Source: Streptomyces spororaveus
GTDB taxonomy: Bacteria > Actinomycetota > Actinomycetes > Streptomycetales > Streptomycetaceae
Length of the DNA: 64,000 bases
Assembly: GCF_016755875.1 (NCBI RefSeq)
Contig: NZ_BNED01000005.1
Span: forward strand, 8,011,501-8,075,500
Reading direction: 5' to 3'
In this document: piece by piece, positions 25,747 through 33,912 of the stretch
Position numbering within the stretch: the stretch's first letter is position 1
How the letters are laid out: the number at the start of each line of letters is the position of its first letter
Made by a program: the position numbers and the translations under genes
Notes under the pieces: generated by a model
What the model was told of the DNA's origin: nothing
What the model saw: only the letters and a program-made list of their open reading frames with translations
Databases searched by the model: none

Positions 25747-27303
25747 ATGGGCTCGGCGCACCGGGCCGACGCGTCCGCGCTCCGGAGCGGCGCCGGCCTC
25801 GACGTTCCACTACTCCCGCGGGCAGAGGTGTGCGAGACGCACACGGCCGTGCTGTTCTTCGTCGGTGACCGCGCATACAAGATCAAGAAGCCGGTCGACC
25901 TGGGGTTCCTCGACTACACGACCACGGCCGCCCGGCGGACCGCGTGCGAACAGGAAGTCGCTCTCAACCGCCGCTTCGCCCCCGACGTCTACCTGGGGCT
26001 GGGAGAATTCCGCTGCCCGGACGCGGACACGCCCGAACCGCTCGTGGTGATGCGCCGCATGCCGGCGGAACGCCGCCTGTCCCTGCTCGTGAGCCAAGGC
26101 GCCGATGTCGACGACGCGCTGAGGACCGTTGCACGTCTCCTCGCCTCCCGTCACGCGGACGCGCCCCGCGGCCCGGACATCGACGAGCAAGGCAGGCGGG
26201 ACGCGCTGTCCGCACGCTGGGAAGCGAGCTTCACGCAGGTCAGGGAACTGACCGACGACGTCCAGCTGCTCGAAGGGGTGGAGGAGATCGAGCGCTTGGT
26301 GCGGCGCTACCTCGCCGGCCGCGAGAAGCTGTTCGACGCGCGTATCGAGCAGGGGCGGGTGGTCGACGGCCACGGTGACCTGCTCGCCCAGGACATCTTC
26401 TGTCTCGACGACGGCCCCCGCGTCCTGGACTGCCTGGAGTTCGACGACCGCCTTCGCTCCGTCGACGGTCTCGACGACGCGGCGTTCCTCGCCATGGACC
26501 TGGAGCAGACGGGTGCCCCGGAGGCCGCGGCGTTCTTCCTCGCCCAGTACGGCGAGTATTCCGGCGACCCCGCACCGCCGTCCCTGTGGCACCACTACGT
26601 CGCCTACCGCGCGTTCGTCCGCGCCAAGGTGTCCCTGATCCAGGCAGCCCAAGGCGCTCGCGGCGCGGAGACGGCAGCGCGGCGACTGGTCACCACGACG
26701 CTGCGCCACCTGCGCACCTCCGCTGTCAGCCTGACCCTCGTCGGCGGTCTCCCGGGCAGCGGGAAGTCCACGCTCTCCGGCGCACTGGCCGATCGCCTCG
26801 GTGTCACGCTGCTCAGCAGCGACCGCCTGCGCAAGGAGCTGGCAGGCATGCCGGCGGAGGAATCCGCGGCCGCGGGCTACGGCGAAGGGCTGTACACGCC
26901 CGAATGGACCGCGAGGACGTACGCGGCGCTGCTCGACCGGGCGTCCGCCCTCCTGTCCCGGGGCGAGTCCGTCGTCCTCGACGCCACCTGGTCCGATGCC
27001 GGACAGCGTGAAGCCGCCCTGCGCATGGCCGAACGCACCAGCGCCGACCTGGTGGCCCTGCACTGCCAGGCTCCGGGCGACGTGTCGGCCGCACGCCTGA
27101 CCACCCGCGCCCCGGGGGCGTCCGACGCCACCCCTGAGGTGGCCACGGCCATGGCAGCCGCGGAGCCGACGTGGGAGGAGGCCGTCCCCATCGACACCGG
27201 CGGCCTTCTGGAGGCCGCGGTCATCCAGGCGATGGGGGCCGTGCGCCCGTACGGCTCCGGCCAGGCCCCGGTCTTCCGCCGCCCCTACATGGAACCGGAC
27301 TGA
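25747..27303 (+). CDS. aminoglycoside-phosphotransferase-like plus AAA/P-loop kinase fusion (Rv2004c-like)
   Basis: About 518 residues. The N-terminal half looks like an APH/protein-kinase-like fold: HTAVLFFVGDRAYKIKKPVDLGFLDYTT, ACEQEVALNRRFAPDVYLGL, and the catalytic-loop motif VDGHGDLLAQDIF with a following CLEFDDRLRSVDGLDD that could bind Mg2+. The C-terminal half has a Walker A motif, LVGGLPGSGKSTLSGALADRLG, with ATWSDAGQREAALRMAERT downstream, as in gluconokinase-type P-loop proteins. ATG 25747 has GAGGAG close upstream; ATG 25717, overlapping the Usp stop, is an alternative. Rv2004c, a DosR-regulon protein, has the same two-domain plan. Substrate unknown. Confidence 0.85.
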   Translation: MGSAHRADASALRSGAGLDVPLLPRAEVCETHTAVLFFVGDRAYKIKKPVDLGFLDYTTTAARRTACEQEVALNRRFAPDVYLGLGEFRCPDADTPEPLVVMRRMPAERRLSLLVSQGADVDDALRTVARLLASRHADAPRGPDIDEQGRRDALSARWEASFTQVRELTDDVQLLEGVEEIERLVRRYLAGREKLFDARIEQGRVVDGHGDLLAQDIFCLDDGPRVLDCLEFDDRLRSVDGLDDAAFLAMDLEQTGAPEAAAFFLAQYGEYSGDPAPPSLWHHYVAYRAFVRAKVSLIQAAQGARGAETAARRLVTTTLRHLRTSAVSLTLVGGLPGSGKSTLSGALADRLGVTLLSSDRLRKELAGMPAEESAAAGYGEGLYTPEWTARTYAALLDRASALLSRGESVVLDATWSDAGQREAALRMAERTSADLVALHCQAPGDVSAARLTTRAPGASDATPEVATAMAAAEPTWEEAVPIDTGGLLEAAVIQAMGAVRPYGSGQAPVFRRPYMEPD

Positions 27304-27384
27304 GGCGAGTGGCGACGCCGCGTGCAGCGGCGTGCTCACGGCAACACGGCAACAAAGGTCCTGGCGGCAGCTCGATGTCCGATC

Positions 27385-28374
27385 TCATCGGATGTCCAGC
27401 ACTTCGGCTGCCGGGCGCCGGGGCGTTGCCGGACCCTGCGGCCCGTATCCGAGCCGGATCACCATCTGGACGTGGGTCATCGCCGAGCCCGGATCGCGCA
27501 CCGTCCAGCGGAGCGCGGGCCATTCGAGCGGCTGCGAGGTCATGGACGTGACCAGCCCGTCGGCGGTGGCTTGAAGGAGAACCCGCTGCAGGGCCTGGCC
27601 TGCTCGTAGCCAGTCCTCGGGCCCGTCACCCGAAGTGCCCAGCAGCACGATGTGCGGCCTCTGTTCGAAGGTAGCCCACCCGCGCCCGGGAACGGGCCGG
27701 GAGCGACCGAAGTCGCGCACGACTCCACCCCGACCCGAGTGCTTCGGACCGAAGGCGTTCACAGGAATCCCGTCGGGACGGGTCTGCTCGTCCGGTGTGC
27801 CGGAATGTGTCCACGCCATCGTCTCTGCCGTCAGGGAGGGATCCATCTCCTCGCGATGCTCGGAGTCGTGTACCAGACCCAGCACGGTGTCGGTGTGCCA
27901 GGCGTCCGGTACGGCCAGGCGACATCCTTCGAGAAGAGCGGCGGCTCGCAGTCCGTCCAACAGTGCCGGAGTGACCTCCTCTTCCGCGAAAGGAAATCGG
28001 CTGGAATGACGTCGCCGGACGGCTGGGTGGAGGGTTCCGAGATCGCTGTCCGTGGGCCCCGGGTCCCGGAGGCTGGCAGCGGCCAGCAGCCACGGATCGT
28101 CCGGGTCGGGCAGCAGCCGTACATCAGCGCCCCAGCCTGCCGAGGCTGCGGACACCCGTAGGTTGAACAGAGCGGCGGCGCAGCCCATATGGAGGGCGCG
28201 GTGGTCCGGGTCGGCATGGGGCATGGCACGGCCCGGGTCGCCGTAAAGCTCGATGAGCCCGGAGGCCGGTCGGTAGAGGAACTTCCAAGGCTGGGCATTG
28301 TGCATGGAAGGAGCCATGGCAGCGTCCTCGATGAGCGGAACAATCGCTGCCGCGTCCGGAAACGATGCGTTCAT
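27385..28374 (-). CDS. Acg-family nitroreductase-like flavoprotein
   Basis: 329 residues. The N-terminal nitroreductase segment AAMAPSMHNAQPWKFLYR is the FMN-contact motif of the family. GADVRLLPDPDDPWLLAAASL and the internal duplication (LHPAVRRRHSSRFPF; EWPALRWTVRDPGS; MVIRLGYG) match the double-nitroreductase Acg group of M. tuberculosis (Rv2032), DosR-regulated proteins that hold FMN but lack ordinary reductase activity. It lies 27 bp downstream of a Usp gene on the same strand, so the two form a Usp-acg unit controlled from the 29354-29387 palindrome. An FMN-sequestering role in dormancy has been proposed for Acg; here it is inferred. Confidence 0.87.
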   Translation of the reverse strand: MNASFPDAAAIVPLIEDAAMAPSMHNAQPWKFLYRPASGLIELYGDPGRAMPHADPDHRALHMGCAAALFNLRVSAASAGWGADVRLLPDPDDPWLLAAASLRDPGPTDSDLGTLHPAVRRRHSSRFPFAEEEVTPALLDGLRAAALLEGCRLAVPDAWHTDTVLGLVHDSEHREEMDPSLTAETMAWTHSGTPDEQTRPDGIPVNAFGPKHSGRGGVVRDFGRSRPVPGRGWATFEQRPHIVLLGTSGDGPEDWLRAGQALQRVLLQATADGLVTSMTSQPLEWPALRWTVRDPGSAMTHVQMVIRLGYGPQGPATPRRPAAEVLDIR

Positions 28375-28401
28375 GAGACTTACCTGCCTGTGATGTGGGC
28401 T

Positions 28402-29286
28402 TCACTCGTGGGCGATGACGGCGACCGGTGCGACCGCGTGGTGCATCACGGCGTGTGTGATGGGGCCGATGTGAGCGCCGAAGGCGGAGTGGCGGATTCG
28501 GCGGCCGACGACGACGAGGGCGGCGGTGGAGGCCGCGTCGAGGATCTGAATCGCCGGCTGTCCGATGGTGGCCCGGGAGTCGACCTGCAGCGAAGGGTAC
28601 TTCTCGTGCCAGGGGCTGATCATCTCGTCCAGTGTGGTGGTGATGCCGTGGGCCATTTCCTGCTGGACCCCGGGGTCGAGCGCCGGTGCGTAGCTGAGGA
28701 TGGGCGGTGGCGACCAGCCGTGGATGACCACGAGCGGGCAGCGGCGGTGGGACGCCTCCTCGAAGGCGAAGGCGAGCAACTTGTCACAGGGCTGGTGGAT
28801 GTCCACGCCGACCACGATGGGCCCTCGGTCGCGGGTACCGTCCGGCGGATTGCCCGCGCGGTCCACGGACCGGACCAGCACGACGGGGCGCACGGCCTCG
28901 ATGACGGTGGAAGCGCCGGTGGACCCGACGAGGAACCCCGCGATGCTGCCGAGCGCGCGCGAGCCGAGTACGAGCATGTCAGAGTCCTCGGCGGCGCGGG
29001 CGAGGGCCAGGGAAGGCAGCCCGCCCACTCGGCGGGTGTCGACCTTCAGCGACGGATGTGCGCGGTGCGTCTCATCGGCGGTGTCGCGGAGGACGGCCTC
29101 GGCCCACCTCCGACGTTCCTCGGTGGTCGTGACGGGAAGGGGAGGATTCTCCAGCCATTCCTCGGCGTGGACCAGGTCCAGGGAGGCACCGCGAAGCTCG
29201 GCCTCATGGGCTGCCCAGCGGGCAGCCGCCGTACTTTCCGGGGACCCGTCGAGGCCGACGGTCACTCGGTTCGCCATGGTCTCCAT
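28402..29286 (-). CDS. universal stress protein, two UspA domains
   Basis: 294 residues. Domain 1 opens VTVGLDGSPESTAAARWAAHEAELRGASLDLVHAEEW and has MLVLGSRALGSIAGFLVGSTGASTV, a good ATP-type loop. Domain 2 opens IVVGVDIHQPCDKLLAFAFEEASHRR and closes LVVVGRRIRHSAFGAHIGPITHAVMHHAVAPVAVIAHE. It is first in a unit with the Acg-like gene. The start is 68 bp from the 34-bp palindrome shared with the divergent hrp1-like gene. Very similar in style to the Usp genes at 30057 and 33903, a sign of local family expansion. Confidence 0.9.
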   Translation of the reverse strand: METMANRVTVGLDGSPESTAAARWAAHEAELRGASLDLVHAEEWLENPPLPVTTTEERRRWAEAVLRDTADETHRAHPSLKVDTRRVGGLPSLALARAAEDSDMLVLGSRALGSIAGFLVGSTGASTVIEAVRPVVLVRSVDRAGNPPDGTRDRGPIVVGVDIHQPCDKLLAFAFEEASHRRCPLVVIHGWSPPPILSYAPALDPGVQQEMAHGITTTLDEMISPWHEKYPSLQVDSRATIGQPAIQILDAASTAALVVVGRRIRHSAFGAHIGPITHAVMHHAVAPVAVIAHE

Positions 29287-29353
29287 CTCCCTCTTCGCGG
29301 ATCGGAGTCTTCCCGCTCACTCCAGACTGACTGCCCGACGGCCTCCTGTTGAG

Positions 29354-29387
29354 GGGCCGGTCGGCCCCCCGGGGGGCCGACCGGCCC
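29354..29387. promoter_or_regulatory. perfect 34-bp palindrome, two fused boxes in a divergent promoter region
   Basis: Two boxes, GGGCCGGTCGGCCC (29354-29367) and GGGCCGACCGGCCC (29374-29387), are exact reverse complements joined by CCCGGG, so the whole 34 bp is one perfect palindrome. It lies between the leftward Usp-acg unit and the rightward hrp1-like gene, which starts 222 bp away. The 29287-29609 gap shows no other feature. Confidence 0.6.
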
Positions 29388-29609
29388 GCCCCCGGTGCGG
29401 TGGCAAGAGGTCTGGGGCCTGATCAACCAGGGCCGGGTCACGTCAGGAGGTCTGCCGGTCGGCCTGGCATCAGGCGAGAGCCCGGAAGGCCTTGTGCTCC
29501 CGTCCATGCCGCAGAGAAGCATGTCCCCATGATCTCGCGTCGACGAGCGGGGCGCTGGGCCCGAGCCCAGACTGGAGACGGGTACGGATACGCATGTGAG
29601 GAGGCAGCC

Positions 29610-30029
29610 ATGACCACCGCGCGGGACATCATGCACAGCGGTGCCACCTGCGTACAGGAGACCGAGACGCTCATGGACGCGGCCCGGCGGATGAGCGAAC
29701 TGGACGTCGGCGCACTGCCGATCTGCGGGCCCGACGACCGTTTGCACGGCATCATCACTGACCGTGACATCGTGCTGAAGTGTCTGGCCAAGGGCAAGGA
29801 CCCACACCATATGACAGCCGGACAATTGGCGCAGGGTAAGCCGATCACGGTCGACGCGGAGGCTGACACGAGCCAGGTGCTGCAGACGATGCAGGATCAC
29901 CGGATCCGGCGTGTCCCGGTGATCGCCGACCACCGTCTTGTCGGCATGATCAGTGAGGCCGATCTCGCCAGGCACCTGTCCGAGGAGCAAGTGGGTCATT
30001 TCGTCGAGACGATCTGCGCGGAGCGGTGA
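29610..30029 (+). CDS. CBS-domain hypoxic response protein (Hrp1/Rv2626c-like)
   Basis: 139-residue two-CBS protein. The sequence begins TTARDIMHSGATCVQETETLMDAARRMSELDVGALPICGPDDRLHGIITDRDIV and continues AGQLAQGKPITVDAEADTSQVLQTMQDHRIRRVPVIADHRLVGMISEADLARHL. It tracks mycobacterial Hrp1 almost block by block. Hrp1 is among the most strongly DosR-induced proteins; its ligand is unsettled. ATG 29610 has GAGGAGG upstream. It runs divergently from the Usp-acg unit and converges on the next Usp gene. Confidence 0.93.
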   Translation: MTTARDIMHSGATCVQETETLMDAARRMSELDVGALPICGPDDRLHGIITDRDIVLKCLAKGKDPHHMTAGQLAQGKPITVDAEADTSQVLQTMQDHRIRRVPVIADHRLVGMISEADLARHLSEEQVGHFVETICAER

Positions 30030-30056
30030 GCCGCACCACCATGCATGGGGGCGTCG

Positions 30057-30932
30057 CTATTCGTGCGCGATGACGGCGACGGGCGCCTTGGCGTGGTGGA
30101 GAACCGCATGGGTGACCGGTCCGATGTGCGCGCCGATCGAGCTCCGCCGGATGCGGCGGCCCACGACGATGAGACCCGCCTCGGCGCCCATCCTGATGAG
30201 TTCCGTGGCGGCGTGTCCGAGGCTCGCGCGAGAGATGACGCCGACATCCGGGTACTTGTCCCGCCAAGGCGCCAGGACATCGTGCAGAGAGGCCTCCGCG
30301 CTCATTTCGAGCTGGGCGTGGACTCTCGGATCGTACGCCGCGCCATACCCCACCAGGGGAGGCAGCGACCAGCTGTGCAAGACGTGGAGGGCGCATGCCC
30401 GCCGCGCCGCCTCCTCGAAGGCGAAGGCGAGCAGGGCATCACACGGTCGGCTGATGTCAACGCCCGCCAACAGCTCACGGGCCGTGTGCCGGCCGTCGGG
30501 GTGTGGCACCGCGTCCTCGCTCGCCCGCACCATGACCACGGGCCGTACAGTCGCCTGGATGACCGCCATGCCGACGGAACCGAGGACGAAGCCCGTGACG
30601 GTGCCCAGTCCCCGAGAGCCCAGGACGATCATGTTCGCGCCGACTGCGACGCTGGCGAGCTCGGCGGCCGGTCTGCCGTCGATCGATCGGATGCCGACCT
30701 CCAGTCCGGGGTGGCTGGCGCGCAGTTCGTCGGCGGTCTCGTTCAGCAGCGCCTGGGCCCAGTGACGGCGCACATCGCTGGTCGGCATCGGGAGGTCGCG
30801 GGGAGATGACCATTCCTCGGCGTGGACGAGGTGGAGTGGCAGGCCGCGCAGAAGGCCCTCTCGCGCCGCCCAGCGGGCGGCCGCGAGGCTTTCCGTGGAT
30901 CCGTCGAGACCGGCGACGATTCGATCGTTCAT
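30057..30932 (-). CDS. universal stress protein, two UspA domains
   Basis: 291 residues. Domain 1: RIVAGLDGSTESLAAARWAAREGLLRGLPLHLVHAEEW, with loop MIVLGSRGLGTVTGFVLGSVGMAVIQ, a full G-x2-G-x9-G-S motif. Domain 2: ELLAGVDISRPCDALLAFAFEEAARRACALHVLHSW and LIVVGRRIRRSSIGAHIGPVTHAVLHHAKAPVAVIAHE. Last gene of the leftward block Usp-CBS-CBS-CBS-CBS-Usp (34772 to 30057), 77 bp after the CBS-BON gene at 31010. That gap holds no palindromic box, so it is probably read from upstream. Confidence 0.9.
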   Translation of the reverse strand: MNDRIVAGLDGSTESLAAARWAAREGLLRGLPLHLVHAEEWSSPRDLPMPTSDVRRHWAQALLNETADELRASHPGLEVGIRSIDGRPAAELASVAVGANMIVLGSRGLGTVTGFVLGSVGMAVIQATVRPVVMVRASEDAVPHPDGRHTARELLAGVDISRPCDALLAFAFEEAARRACALHVLHSWSLPPLVGYGAAYDPRVHAQLEMSAEASLHDVLAPWRDKYPDVGVISRASLGHAATELIRMGAEAGLIVVGRRIRRSSIGAHIGPVTHAVLHHAKAPVAVIAHE

Positions 30933-31009
30933 GATGGCTTCTCCCGGCAGGGTCCCGCATGGGTCGGGGAGTTGGTCGTCGCACGTGCCGAGGCCGCACG
31001 GCGGTTTCT

Positions 31010-31666
31010 TCAGACTGAGTTCGTGTCGTCGATGGCGTATCCGAGATGCTGGGTTACGGAGACGACGCCGTCGACGGTCCGGCAGAGGCGCTCGATGAGC
31101 GGGATGAGGCTCCTGAAGTCGACGGTTCCGTGCAGTTCGACCCGGCCGTCGGTGACGGCCACGGTGATGGCCGAGGGGCTCTGACGTACGCCGAGTTCGA
31201 GGACGTCACCCATGATCTCGTGACGGATGTCCTCGTCCGCCCGGAGGAAGATCCGCAGCAGGTCCCGACGGCTGACGATTCCGATCAGTACGTCCGAGTC
31301 GTCCACGACCAGGAGCCGCTTGACTCCTTGTGCTTCCATCAACCTGGCGGCTTCGGCGACGGTCCAGTCCGGCCGGGCACACACGGGGGGCGAGGACATC
31401 AGCTCCTCGGCGCGCGTACCCGCGGCCTTGTCCTCCTGCCAGGCCTCCCGTTCGGGAAGTGACCGGAAGTAGTCGCTTTGGCCGGCGGATTTCGGCAGCA
31501 GGTCACGTTCCGAGATCACGCCGAGCGGTCGGCCGGCAGAGTCGACGACCGGAACGGCTGACACCTTGTGCTCCGTCAGGGTGCGGGCGATCTCCTTGAA
31601 CGGAGCGTTGCTGGGGACGGTGACGACCTCGCGGGTCATCAGCTCGCGGACTTCCCGATGCTTCAT
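31010..31666 (-). CDS. CBS-pair plus BON domain protein (array copy)
   Basis: 218 residues. CBS 1: VRELMTREVVTVPSNAPFKEIARTLTEHKVSAVPVVDSAGRPLGVISERDLL. CBS 2: ELMSSPPVCARPDWTVAEAARLMEAQGVKRLLVVDDSDVLIGIVSRRDLLRIFLRADEDI. BON: HEIMGDVLELGVRQSPSAITVAVTDGRVELHGTVDFRSLIPLIERLCRTVDGVVSVTQHLGY. A long polar linker (SDYFRSLPEREAWQEDKAAG) separates the CBS motifs. Leftmost member of a four-gene array read leftwards, 9 bp after the next copy. Ligand and partner unknown. Confidence 0.88.
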   Translation of the reverse strand: MKHREVRELMTREVVTVPSNAPFKEIARTLTEHKVSAVPVVDSAGRPLGVISERDLLPKSAGQSDYFRSLPEREAWQEDKAAGTRAEELMSSPPVCARPDWTVAEAARLMEAQGVKRLLVVDDSDVLIGIVSRRDLLRIFLRADEDIRHEIMGDVLELGVRQSPSAITVAVTDGRVELHGTVDFRSLIPLIERLCRTVDGVVSVTQHLGYAIDDTNSV

Positions 31667-31675
31667 GCTCTTCTC

Positions 31676-32302
31676 CTACCGCGCGGTGGGCGTTCGGGCG
31701 CCGACCGACACGTCGTCCTGCGTGTAGTCGAGCCGGTTGACCACGTCGACGACGCCGTCGACGCTCTGGCACAGGCGCAGCACGATGGGGACCAGGCTGC
31801 GCCGGCTTACGGTGCCGCTGAGGGTCACCAGCCCGTCGGTGACCTCGACGGTCAACGACGACGGGCTGAGCCCGAGGGTGTGGGTCACCACGTCTTCGAG
31901 GATTTCCTCCTGGATCGCGTGGTCCCTGCGCAGGAAGAGCTGAAGCAGGTCGCTACGGCTCAGGATGCCGATCAGTCGGCCGGCGGCGTCCACCACGGGC
32001 AGCCTCTTGACCTGCCGCCCCCGCATGACTCGCGCCGCGCGGACGACGCTCCATTCGGTCTGGGCGGTGACGGCGGGGCTTGTCATGAGATCGGCGGCCG
32101 TGTTCGTGCCGCTGCCGGAGCTGCGCTTGCGGAGCAGGTCGGCTTCGGAGACGACGCCCACGGGACGGTCGTCCTCGTCCACCACGGGCACGGCGGAGAT
32201 GTCGAACTCTTTGAGCAGCCTGGCGATTTCCTTGAACAGGGTGCCCCGCTGGACGCTGACGGCTGTCGGGGTCATCAGGTCGGCGACGCTGCGGTGCCTC
32301 AT
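31676..32302 (-). CDS. CBS-pair plus BON domain protein (array copy)
   Basis: 208 residues. CBS 1: VADLMTPTAVSVQRGTLFKEIARLLKEFDISAVPVVDEDDRPVGVVSEADLL. CBS 2: LMTSPAVTAQTEWSVVRAARVMRGRQVKRLPVVDAAGRLIGILSRSDLLQLFLRRDHAI. BON: EEILEDVVTHTLGLSPSSLTVEVTDGLVTLSGTVSRRSLVPIVLRLCQSVDGVVDVVNRLDY. The inter-CBS linker is short and basic (RKRSSGSGTNTA). It is packed 12 bp after the copy at 32315 and 9 bp before that at 31010, so it is co-transcribed. Confidence 0.88.
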   Translation of the reverse strand: MRHRSVADLMTPTAVSVQRGTLFKEIARLLKEFDISAVPVVDEDDRPVGVVSEADLLRKRSSGSGTNTAADLMTSPAVTAQTEWSVVRAARVMRGRQVKRLPVVDAAGRLIGILSRSDLLQLFLRRDHAIQEEILEDVVTHTLGLSPSSLTVEVTDGLVTLSGTVSRRSLVPIVLRLCQSVDGVVDVVNRLDYTQDDVSVGARTPTAR

Positions 32303-32314
32303 CGTCGGTCTCCT

Positions 32315-32920
32315 TCACGTGCGGACTTCGGTGTCGAGGCGCACGGCCGTGACGTCTACGACGCCCGGTACGGTGCGTGCGACACGCACCAGCACGTCCT
32401 TCAGGGCCGGGTCGGGAAGGGAGCCGTCCAGGTGCACGATGCCGTCGGCCACGTGGACCTGCACCATGGCGGATCCGGCGGGGATGAGCTTGGCCATGAT
32501 CAGTTCGCGCAGCTCCTCGGCGATGTCGGCGTCGGGGCGGAGATAGATCTTGAGGAGGTCGCCCCGGCTGACGACGCCGATCAGGCGGCCGTCGCCGTCG
32601 ACGACGGGGAGCCGCTTGAGGTGGCCGCGGGCCATCAGGCGGGCGGCGCCGGGGATGGTGGCGTCCTTGGTCACGGTGACCGCCGGTACGGTCATCAGCT
32701 GCCCGGCGGTGACCGCACGCGACTCGTCCGCACCCTGGGCCTTGAGCAGCAGATCCGCTTCGGACACCACGCCGGCGACCCGTCCTTCCTCCGACAGGAC
32801 GGGCAGGGCGCTGATCCGCCACTGCCGCATGGCCTCAACGACGTCCTTGAACGGTGTTCTGCGGTCGACGGAGATGACGGCATGGGTCATCACGTCCTCG
32901 ACGGTGCGAAGGTGCTTCAT
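32315..32920 (-). CDS. CBS-pair plus BON domain protein (array copy)
   Basis: 201 residues from ATG 32920 (ribosome site GGAGGCATC). CBS 1: VEDVMTHAVISVDRRTPFKDVVEAMRQWRISALPVLSEEGRVAGVVSEADLL. CBS 2: LMTVPAVTVTKDATIPGAARLMARGHLKRLPVVDGDGRLIGVVSRGDLLKIYLRPDADI. BON: AEELRELIMAKLIPAGSAMVQVHVADGIVHLDGSLPDPALKDVLVRVARTVPGVVDVTAVRLD. It is closest in style to the copy at 15960. A single palindromic box lies 84 bp upstream at 33004, so a transcript may begin here rather than in the gene at 33161. Confidence 0.88.
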   Translation of the reverse strand: MKHLRTVEDVMTHAVISVDRRTPFKDVVEAMRQWRISALPVLSEEGRVAGVVSEADLLLKAQGADESRAVTAGQLMTVPAVTVTKDATIPGAARLMARGHLKRLPVVDGDGRLIGVVSRGDLLKIYLRPDADIAEELRELIMAKLIPAGSAMVQVHVADGIVHLDGSLPDPALKDVLVRVARTVPGVVDVTAVRLDTEVRT

Positions 32921-33003
32921 GATGCCTCCAGAACGGCGTCCCGATACGTCCGATCGTGGACACCTGTGCCCGCCTGGCGGTAGGGCCGTCAGGGGATCAT
33001 TTC

Positions 33004-33018
33004 GGGCTGATCGGCCCT
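33004..33018. promoter_or_regulatory. single palindromic box upstream of the CBS-BON array
   Basis: GGGCTGATCGGCCCT, 84 bp before ATG 32920. No good second copy is seen at 20 bp. Same family as the paired boxes but weaker. Confidence 0.4.
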
Positions 33019-33160
33019 GTTGTCCAGGTGTCGGGCGTGCTTTTGTGAAATTGGCGGAAAGAGTCCCTGAGAGGATGCGGAGAAGCGGCTGGTGGCCGCG
33101 CACCGCACGATCGGGATCCGCGAGAAGCGGACGGGCTCTTTCCGCCCATGTCGCGAGGAT

Positions 33161-33847
33161 TCAATGCCGGGCATCGTGAGGGTCGGCAACAGGAGACAGG
33201 TCATCGACCGCGTAACCAAGGGATTGGTCCACGCTGACGACCCCGTCGACCGACCGGCACAGCCGTTCGACGACCGGAATGGCCGACCGCTCCTCGACCC
33301 GGCCGCTCAACGAGACGACCCCTTCGCTCACGGCCACCGCAACGCCTCCCGGGGTCATCCTGAGGGTCCGGCCCAGGACGTCGTCGACGATCTCGTCGCG
33401 GATGGCGTCATCGTTGCGGAGCATGGGGCGCAGCAGGTCGGTGCGGCTGACGATGCCCACCAGGGTTCCGGTCTCGTCGACCACCGGCAGGCGCTTGACG
33501 CCTCGCTCGTGCAGGAAGCGGGCCGTCTCGACGATGCCCCACTCCGGCCGGGCGGTCAGGACGGGAGTGGACATCAGATCGCCGGCGGTCCGGGCGCCCA
33601 TGGAGGCACGGTCCCCGGGCGTCGCGGTGTGCATGGGGTCGCGTCCTTCGGTGTCGGGCAGTCCGGCCTGCCTGCGGAGCAGGTCGGCTTCCGAGACGAT
33701 GCCGATCGGGTGGCGACGGGTGTCCACGACGGGCAGGGCCGAGACCCCGTTGTCGTTGAGGCTCCGGGCGACCGTTTTGAGTGAGGCTTCGGGGCTCGCC
33801 GTGGCCACGTTCCGGGTCATGACGTCTGCGACAGTGCGATGAGACAT
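33161..33847 (-). CDS. CBS-pair plus BON domain protein (array copy)
   Basis: 228 residues. CBS 1: VADVMTRNVATASPEASLKTVARSLNDNGVSALPVVDTRRHPIGIVSEADLL. CBS 2: LMSTPVLTARPEWGIVETARFLHERGVKRLPVVDETGTLVGIVSRTDLLRPMLRNDDAI. BON: DEIVDDVLGRTLRMTPGGVAVAVSEGVVSLSGRVEERSAIPVVERLCRSVDGVVSVDQSLGYAVDD. The linker between the CBS halves is longer than in other copies. It follows the Usp gene (33903) by 55 bp, with a tandem heptamer in the gap. 240 bp separate it from the next array copy. Confidence 0.88.
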   Translation of the reverse strand: MSHRTVADVMTRNVATASPEASLKTVARSLNDNGVSALPVVDTRRHPIGIVSEADLLRRQAGLPDTEGRDPMHTATPGDRASMGARTAGDLMSTPVLTARPEWGIVETARFLHERGVKRLPVVDETGTLVGIVSRTDLLRPMLRNDDAIRDEIVDDVLGRTLRMTPGGVAVAVSEGVVSLSGRVEERSAIPVVERLCRSVDGVVSVDQSLGYAVDDLSPVADPHDARH

Positions 33848-33870
33848 GGTCCGATCTCCTTGTGAATGGG

Positions 33871-33912
33871 GCCGTCCGCCGTCCGCCGTCCGCCGTCAGC
33901 CGTCAGCCGTGA
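33871..33912. repeat. six-unit 7-bp tandem repeat
   Basis: GCCGTCC x3, GCCGTCA x2 and GCCGTGA in direct tandem, covering the Usp stop codon and part of the Usp/CBS-BON gap. It could expand or contract by slippage; no other role is visible. Confidence 0.8.

Noticed and set aside
31010..33847. Repeated CBS-BON genes considered as an assembly duplication
   Set aside because: Sequences differ throughout, especially in the linkers, so these are true diverged paralogues.
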